Source: Clostridia bacterium (GTDB lineage: Bacteria > Bacillota > Clostridia > Oscillospirales > CAG-272). Taken from it: DNA of 64,000 nt. Shown here in pieces: positions 59,652-64,000 of the stretch; positions within the stretch are counted from its first letter, which is position 1; each line of letters opens with the position of its first letter. The stretch lies in contig JAFYOX010000089.1 of assembly GCA_017547755.1 (NCBI GenBank), forward strand, positions 27,326-91,325, written 5' to 3'. A program made the translations under genes and the position numbers. The notes beneath the pieces were generated by a model. The model saw only the letters and a program-made list of their open reading frames with translations. It was not told where the DNA came from and made no database searches.

Positions 59652-59681
59652 ATTATAGCACATGGTTTTCGTTTCTGTAAA
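59652..59681 (-). promoter_or_regulatory. Sigma-A promoter of the GH29 gene
   Basis: On the minus strand TTTACA (59681-59676), an 18-bp spacer and TATAAT (59657-59652) with an extended TG lie 53 bp upstream of the start. Confidence 0.72.
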
Positions 59682-59710
59682 GAGGAATTGGGAAAATCGC
59701 CGAATTCCGC

Positions 59711-59739
59711 TTGACAGAAGCGCGGGCGTGTAGTATGAT
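59711..59739 (+). promoter_or_regulatory. Sigma-A promoter of the isomerase/propeller/esterase operon
   Basis: TTGACA (59711-59716), a 17-bp spacer and TATGAT (59734-59739) lie 47 bp before the start. Confidence 0.84.
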
Positions 59740-59786
59740 TGACTCATAAAAATACAGAATCATCCGAAAAGGAGTGATACATAAAA

Positions 59787-60614
59787 ATGAAGATCGTCAA
59801 TACGACCTCGGTGTTCCCGCCGTGCTGGGATCCGCTCAATGCACTGACGCGCCTTGCATCCATCGGCTACGACGCGCTGGATATGGCGTTTGATTACTGC
59901 GTGCAGGAAAAGGATTTCCCGTTCATGACGGCGGACTATGAAAACTGGGCATGCTCGCTCCGGGAATCGGCGGAAAAACTTGGCGTGAGCTATACGCATT
60001 CGCACGCACCGTTTGATGCGTCCGCGCGCGGAGAACTGGTGGAACGCAGTCTTCGCTGTGCGTCCCTGCTCGGCATCCGGTATATGGTCGTTCATCCGAT
60101 CGTCCGCAGAGAGAAAGATTTCATCACAGAGGACGACGAGTTCATCGCCGTCAATGCGGCGGCGATACGACCGCTTCTGGAGACTGCGGAAAAACACGGC
60201 GTGATCCTTCTCTCCGAAAATCTGCTCTGGGGGGCTTCCATCCGTTCGCAGACGATCGCTCGTCTCACGGAAGAAGTCAACTCCCCGTGGTTCGGCTGGT
60301 GCTACGATGCCGGACACGCACATGCGCTTCACGATTCTCTGGAATCGTTCCGGAACGTCTGCCGTGCGCCGCTGTCCCTGCATATCCAGGACAACCACGG
60401 TACGGGATGGGACGAACATCTCCTTCCCGGCAACGGTACGCTCGACTGGGGCGACTTCCTGCGTTCCCTGAAAGCCGTCGGCTACGCGGGAGAATTTGTT
60501 CTGGAAGCACATCATCAGCCGCTGGATGCGCCGGACGAAGAACGCGATGCGATTTTAACCGATCTGCTCGGACGCTCGAAAAAAATGACAGCATATTACA
60601 ACAGTCTCTGTTAA
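59787..60614 (+). CDS. Sugar phosphate isomerase/epimerase (AP-endonuclease-2 fold)
   Basis: This is a 275-aa (alpha/beta)8 barrel of the xylose-isomerase-like superfamily. Landmarks are the start MKIVNTTSVFPPCWDPLNAL, GVSYTHSHAPFDASARGELV, IRYMVVHPIVRREKDF, SENLLWGA with a metal-binding Glu, NSPWFGWCYDAGHAHALHDS (Asp and His ligands) and LSLHIQDNHGTGWDEHLLPG with metal-binding Asp/His. These metal ligands are typical of hexulose epimerases and inosose isomerases. GGAG precedes the start. It is the first gene of an operon with a beta-propeller protein (16 bp later) and an esterase. Confidence 0.87.
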   Translation: MKIVNTTSVFPPCWDPLNALTRLASIGYDALDMAFDYCVQEKDFPFMTADYENWACSLRESAEKLGVSYTHSHAPFDASARGELVERSLRCASLLGIRYMVVHPIVRREKDFITEDDEFIAVNAAAIRPLLETAEKHGVILLSENLLWGASIRSQTIARLTEEVNSPWFGWCYDAGHAHALHDSLESFRNVCRAPLSLHIQDNHGTGWDEHLLPGNGTLDWGDFLRSLKAVGYAGEFVLEAHHQPLDAPDEERDAILTDLLGRSKKMTAYYNSLC

Positions 60615-60630
60615 AAACAGGAGGAAAATC

Positions 60631-61995
60631 ATGATTATACTGCCTTTTGGAAAACGTGTGGAACCCTTTGTGGACGATTATCTGATCGAAAAAACGGAAG
60701 GCGTCAGCTTCCGCGGAAATACTCCCGTGAACCGCGGGAAGATCCTCGGCTTTGACAGAGAATGGGAAGGTCCCGGAAGCCTCGGCATGACGGTCTTTCA
60801 GGATGAAGAAAATATCAAGCTGTATTACCGCGGATTTCCCGGTCTGAGGGAAGACGATACCAGCGTAATGCAGACCTCCTGTCTGATGGTCAGCCCCATC
60901 GGGGACGGACTGAACTTTACCTCCGTTCCGGTCAACGAGATCGACTATGCGGGTATCCGTGAAAACAACATCGTGAAAATGGACACCTGCTGTCACAATT
61001 TCGCGCCGTTTTATGATACCAATCCGGACTGCAAGCCGGACGAACGCTACAAAGCGATCGGCGGCATCATCCAGACCGGCGGGATCTTCGTCTACGCCAG
61101 CCCGGACGGCATCCACTGGAAGCAGCTGACCGATCATCCCGTCATCACCAAGGGTGCGTTCGACTCCATGAACATGGCATTCTGGGACAGCATTGCCGGC
61201 GTTTACCGCTGCTACAACCGTTATTTCGACTGCAACGGAGCATATCCGGAAATCAAGGGCGGCGGTGCGCGTGCCATTCAGTCCTGTGTATCCACCGACT
61301 TCATCCACTGGAGCGAACCGGTCTTCAATCAGTACGCGGACGGCATCACCGATCAGCTCTACACCAACGCGGTACGCCCGATCCCCGGCGCGGAACATCT
61401 GCTGATCTCCCTGCCGATGCGGTTCCATCCGTCCCGCAAGAAGGTGAAGGAACACGGCGGAAGCAATGCCTGGGACTTTGACGGAGCCTCCGATATCGTG
61501 CTGATGACCTCGCGCAACGGGACATTCTGGGATCGTTCGCTGAAGGACGCATGGCTTGCCGGAAGCACCTACCTGCACGAATGGACGGAACGGAATTTCA
61601 TCACCTGCGGCGGCATTATAGAACAGGGCGACGATTTCCTGTTCTATACCGAGAAAAACTACCGCTGGGAAGACGACGGACTCTGGGCATATTCGGTCCC
61701 GCGTTACCGTTTCCTCTCCCTGTACGCGGACGGAACCGGCGGAACGGTCCTCACAAAGCCGCTGTTCTTCCAGTCGGACGAATTTTATCTGAACTTTGCG
61801 ACCTCCGCCTACGGCAGCGTGATCGTCCGTGTCCTCGATCCGGACGGAAACGTCACGTTTACCAGTGAAGAATACTTCGGCAACGAGCTGTCCGCGCCGG
61901 TGCATGTCGACGGACTTGCAGGAAAGACCGGACGTCTTTCCTTCGAACTGCGCGAGGCACATCTGTACGCGGTCGGCAGTCCTATGAAAAAATAA
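60631..61995 (+). CDS. Beta-propeller protein related to GH32/GH43 glycosidases
   Basis: This is a 454-aa cytosolic protein. The opening FGKRVEPFVDDYLIEKTEGV is typical of a large unassigned propeller family near GH32/GH43, often found in plant-polymer degraders. Repeated blades such as VFQDEENIKLYYRGFPG, IFVYASPDGIHWKQLTDHPV and CVSTDFIHWSEPVFNQY show the propeller. The C-terminal ~90 residues are a beta-sandwich (GSVIVRVLDPDGNVTF). The catalytic acids cannot be fixed from sequence. GGAGG precedes the start. It is coupled to the upstream isomerase. Confidence 0.8.
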   Translation: MIILPFGKRVEPFVDDYLIEKTEGVSFRGNTPVNRGKILGFDREWEGPGSLGMTVFQDEENIKLYYRGFPGLREDDTSVMQTSCLMVSPIGDGLNFTSVPVNEIDYAGIRENNIVKMDTCCHNFAPFYDTNPDCKPDERYKAIGGIIQTGGIFVYASPDGIHWKQLTDHPVITKGAFDSMNMAFWDSIAGVYRCYNRYFDCNGAYPEIKGGGARAIQSCVSTDFIHWSEPVFNQYADGITDQLYTNAVRPIPGAEHLLISLPMRFHPSRKKVKEHGGSNAWDFDGASDIVLMTSRNGTFWDRSLKDAWLAGSTYLHEWTERNFITCGGIIEQGDDFLFYTEKNYRWEDDGLWAYSVPRYRFLSLYADGTGGTVLTKPLFFQSDEFYLNFATSAYGSVIVRVLDPDGNVTFTSEEYFGNELSAPVHVDGLAGKTGRLSFELREAHLYAVGSPMKK

Positions 61996-62036
61996 ACCGG
62001 GATCTTCCCGGATACCGAAATCTGCAGAAAGGATTT

Positions 62037-62051
62037 ATGCCCGACGCATAA
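62037..62051 (+). other. Possible four-codon leader minicistron (MPDA-stop)
   Basis: ATG 62037 has a good AAAGGA site 4 bp upstream and reads Met-Pro-Asp-Ala then TAA, ending 8 bp before the ATG of the esterase gene, which itself has a poor ribosome site. Translation of the short frame could feed ribosomes to the esterase start. Confidence 0.3.
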
Positions 62052-62059
62052 ACGAAAGA

Positions 62060-63844
62060 ATGAACGATACCTGTAAAGTTCTCGGATTTCCGCCGGAAGA
62101 CGCACGCCTGAATGTCAGCCGGCACACCAATACCGTCTTCCCGATCACGACGTTTTCTTCGAAGGAAGAAGTGGATGCGCGCAGGGAGGAACTGCGGTTC
62201 AATCTCCGGATGGCAGCCGGACTGTATCCGTGGCCGGACAAAACCCCGCTGAACGTCCGCTATGAGGATGTCGGCGAATATGACGGCTACCGCATCAAAA
62301 AAGTCATGTTCGAAAGTTTCCCGGGACTCTGGTCGACCGGAAACCTCTATCTGCCGCATCCCATGAAAGAAAAAGCTCCGGCGATCCTTAACGTGATCGG
62401 TCACTGGATGGAACAGCGCCTCACCAGAGAAGATACCGCCGATTATCCGCAGCAGATCGCCAATTTTGCGCGGATGGGCTTCATCTGTCTTGTTACCGAC
62501 ATGATCGGTACGGTGGACAGCCGCCAGCTGACGCACAATTACGGACGGGAAGAGAAGGAACTCTGGCTGTCGAACGGTCTCGGCGTCCAGCTGTGGAACA
62601 ATATCCGCGCGCTGGATCTCCTTTGCTCCATGCCCGAAGTCGATGCGGAAAACATCGGCGTCACCGGCGCATCGGGCGGCGGCTCGCAGACCCTGTTCCT
62701 CAGCCTGATCGACGACCGCATCAAAGCCGCCGCACCGATCAATATGATCTCTCTCCGGATGCAGGGAGGTTGTCAGTGTGAAAATGCGGAAGGACTCCGC
62801 CGCCATACCGACAATGCCGAAATGTGCGCCATGATCGCACCGCGTCCGCTGTTCCTCGCAGGTTCCACCGGCGACTGGACGAATTATCTCGAAACGGCGG
62901 AACTTCCGGCGGTTCTGGAAGCATACCGGCAGTACGGCGCCGAAGATATGGTCGAACATTTCTATCAGGATGCACCGCATCAGTACAACGACAAAACGCG
63001 TCACCGCGTCTACAGCTTCTTTGCGCGTCATCTGATGGGAACCGATCCGCACTGGATCGAACAGCCGATCGAAACAGACGATCTTTTGGACCTCACATGG
63101 TTCCGCGGACAGGGACACGCACCCGGATTTGAAAACGATGCGGAATATTTTGCTTTCCGTAAGGCGGAACGTACCGCAAAGACTGCGGAACTGCTCGATG
63201 CGGAAAAGCGGAAGATGCTCGGCTGGATCACGGGCATCCGGGAAGACGCGTCGAAGTACATCCGGATCTCCTCTGAAAAAACGGAAAACGAAACCGTGGA
63301 ACGCGGGATCCTCTTCGGAAATCACGGCGAAAAACTGCCGTTTGTCAGCATTATTCCGGAAAACTGGGACGGAAAGCGCGTCTGCCTGATGCTCGGTGCG
63401 GACGGAAAAGATTGTCTGGCGAATACGGAAGCCTGTGCGATGCGGAAATCCGGCATCGCTGTTGTCGGCGGGGATCTCTTCCTGACCGGGGAATTCGCGG
63501 GCTGTACGCGGAACATTGCCGGAAGTGAAACCGACAACCGCTATTTCACTACATTCAATTATACGGACGATGCTCTGCGTACGCAGGATGCGGCACGGAT
63601 GATCCGTTTTGCCCTTGGAATCGGCGAAGAACTGACCGTCTGGGCGGACGGACGCGCGGCAAGAGCCGCTGTCTGTGCGCTGGCACTCTGCGGCGGTGTG
63701 AAGTCGGCAAAACTGGAAGGCAGTGCGCTGAATCTTGTCACCGACGACGAATACTACAGAGAATTCTTCATCCCCGGCATCTGCAATGTCGGCGGGCTTG
63801 CAGGCTGTCTCGCGCTTTCATCGTGCGAAGTCGAAACCTTCTGA
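62060..63844 (+). CDS. Alpha/beta-hydrolase esterase, acetyl-xylan-esterase-like
   Basis: This is a 594-aa cytosolic enzyme. Residues ~95-350 are an alpha/beta hydrolase: APAILNVIGHWMEQR, FARMGFICLVTDMIG, nucleophile Ser205 in GVTGASGGGSQ, a likely Asp in LFLAGSTGDWTNYLE, and His in FYQDAPHQYNDKTRHRV. Related proteins are called acetyl xylan esterases or glucuronoyl esterases. The C-terminal ~250 residues add a second alpha/beta domain (PFVSIIPENWDGKRVCLMLG) of unclear role. The start follows a weak site and a possible leader minicistron. It ends the isomerase operon. It probably removes ester groups from imported xylan or pectin oligomers. Confidence 0.83.
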   Translation: MNDTCKVLGFPPEDARLNVSRHTNTVFPITTFSSKEEVDARREELRFNLRMAAGLYPWPDKTPLNVRYEDVGEYDGYRIKKVMFESFPGLWSTGNLYLPHPMKEKAPAILNVIGHWMEQRLTREDTADYPQQIANFARMGFICLVTDMIGTVDSRQLTHNYGREEKELWLSNGLGVQLWNNIRALDLLCSMPEVDAENIGVTGASGGGSQTLFLSLIDDRIKAAAPINMISLRMQGGCQCENAEGLRRHTDNAEMCAMIAPRPLFLAGSTGDWTNYLETAELPAVLEAYRQYGAEDMVEHFYQDAPHQYNDKTRHRVYSFFARHLMGTDPHWIEQPIETDDLLDLTWFRGQGHAPGFENDAEYFAFRKAERTAKTAELLDAEKRKMLGWITGIREDASKYIRISSEKTENETVERGILFGNHGEKLPFVSIIPENWDGKRVCLMLGADGKDCLANTEACAMRKSGIAVVGGDLFLTGEFAGCTRNIAGSETDNRYFTTFNYTDDALRTQDAARMIRFALGIGEELTVWADGRAARAAVCALALCGGVKSAKLEGSALNLVTDDEYYREFFIPGICNVGGLAGCLALSSCEVETF

Positions 63845-63863
63845 GATCAACCACATACAAAAA

Positions 63864-64000
63864 GGGGCTGTCGCAAATTAGGGTAAAGTTTCCAATTGTT
63901 CAGTAACATATACAAAAAATCAAGTGTTAATCTTTCGAAATCAAATGATTTCTTGTGTATGTTGCCGATGAATTGGTTACGATTTCCTAATTTGCGACAG
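63864..64000. mobile_element. Fold-back (MITE-like) palindrome, right end off-window
   Basis: A perfect 15-bp inverted repeat, CTGTCGCAAATTAGG (63868-63882) and its complement (63986-64000), brackets the element. Inside, the arms stay in register for 40 more bases, including CCAATT and a 17-bp pair with two mismatches (63906-63922 with 63946-63962). The centre (63923-63945) is unpaired. GGGG at 63864-63867 would be expected to pair with CCCC beyond the window. No gene is visible. The ends look like those of insertion sequences, which suggests a non-autonomous element. Confidence 0.75.

Noticed and set aside
1-64000. tRNA, rRNA, integrase, phage or conjugation genes
   Set aside because: None was recognised on either strand, so there is no sign that the whole region is an integrative element.

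Overview
This window looks like chromosomal DNA from a spore-forming member of the Clostridia (Bacillota), probably an uncultured gut lineage. That is inference. The evidence is an alpha/beta small acid-soluble spore protein and a SpoVAC protein, both behind candidate forespore (sigma-G) promoters; Gram-positive lipoprotein signals; a C-terminal wall-sorting-like tail; strong AGGAGG-type ribosome sites; and more than twenty sigma-A-type promoters, nearly all with 17-bp spacers. No tRNA, rRNA, CRISPR array, prophage or transposase gene was seen. The only mobile-looking feature is a fold-back, MITE-like palindrome cut by the right edge.

Layout. 1-4.7 kb: an operon of an HlyD-type adaptor (5' cut), a short MacB-type permease and a very large solute-binding lipoprotein. 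4.7-7.5 kb (minus): a zinc-ribbon miniprotein, a GH27 alpha-galactosidase, an orphan PTS EIIA and a zinc-ribbon protein with a tail of 21 cysteines. 7.6-13.7 kb: housekeeping and regulation (SpoVAC, YitT-type membrane protein, glutamate racemase MurI, an ECF sigma factor with a large C-terminal extension, an XRE/TPR regulator, glutamate dehydrogenase). 13.9-18.5 kb: a DUF4830 protein, then glycerol-1-phosphate dehydrogenase, a Gfo/Idh/MocA oxidoreductase and a DUF4838 protein. 18.7-23.2 kb: GH76 lipoprotein, purple-acid-phosphatase-like enzyme, MFS carrier. 23.3-33.2 kb: GH106-like enzyme; a surface operon (LamG anchor protein, LamG-phosphodiesterase lipoprotein, solute-binding lipoprotein); GH92 alpha-mannosidase. 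33.2-39.8 kb: GH63-like enzyme, serine beta-lactamase-fold hydrolase, YgjP-type metallopeptidase, M55 D-aminopeptidase, GH36 enzyme. 39.9-45.9 kb (minus): glgB, GH28-like, ferredoxin-tailed aldo/keto reductase, MBL-fold protein. 46-50 kb: GH43-like, URO-D-like and aldo/keto reductase, TrmL, SASP. 50.6-58.2 kb: an XRE DNA-binding domain fused to a GH51 arabinofuranosidase, divergent from a PfkB kinase, GH4, two unknown proteins and a PHP phosphoesterase. 58.3-63.8 kb: GH29 fucosidase, then a sugar isomerase, a beta-propeller protein and an esterase.

Together the region reads as a plant- or host-glycan utilisation island. A few secreted proteins (GH76, LamG proteins, binding lipoproteins) sit among many enzymes without signal peptides (GH27, 28, 29, 36, 43, 51, 63, 92, 106), implying import of oligosaccharides and cytosolic breakdown, although almost no sugar permeases are present here. 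The most unusual object is the HTH-GH51 fusion facing the kinase/GH4/PHP operon, which I propose as a substrate-sensing regulator and its target. All functions come from reading motifs; no searches were run.
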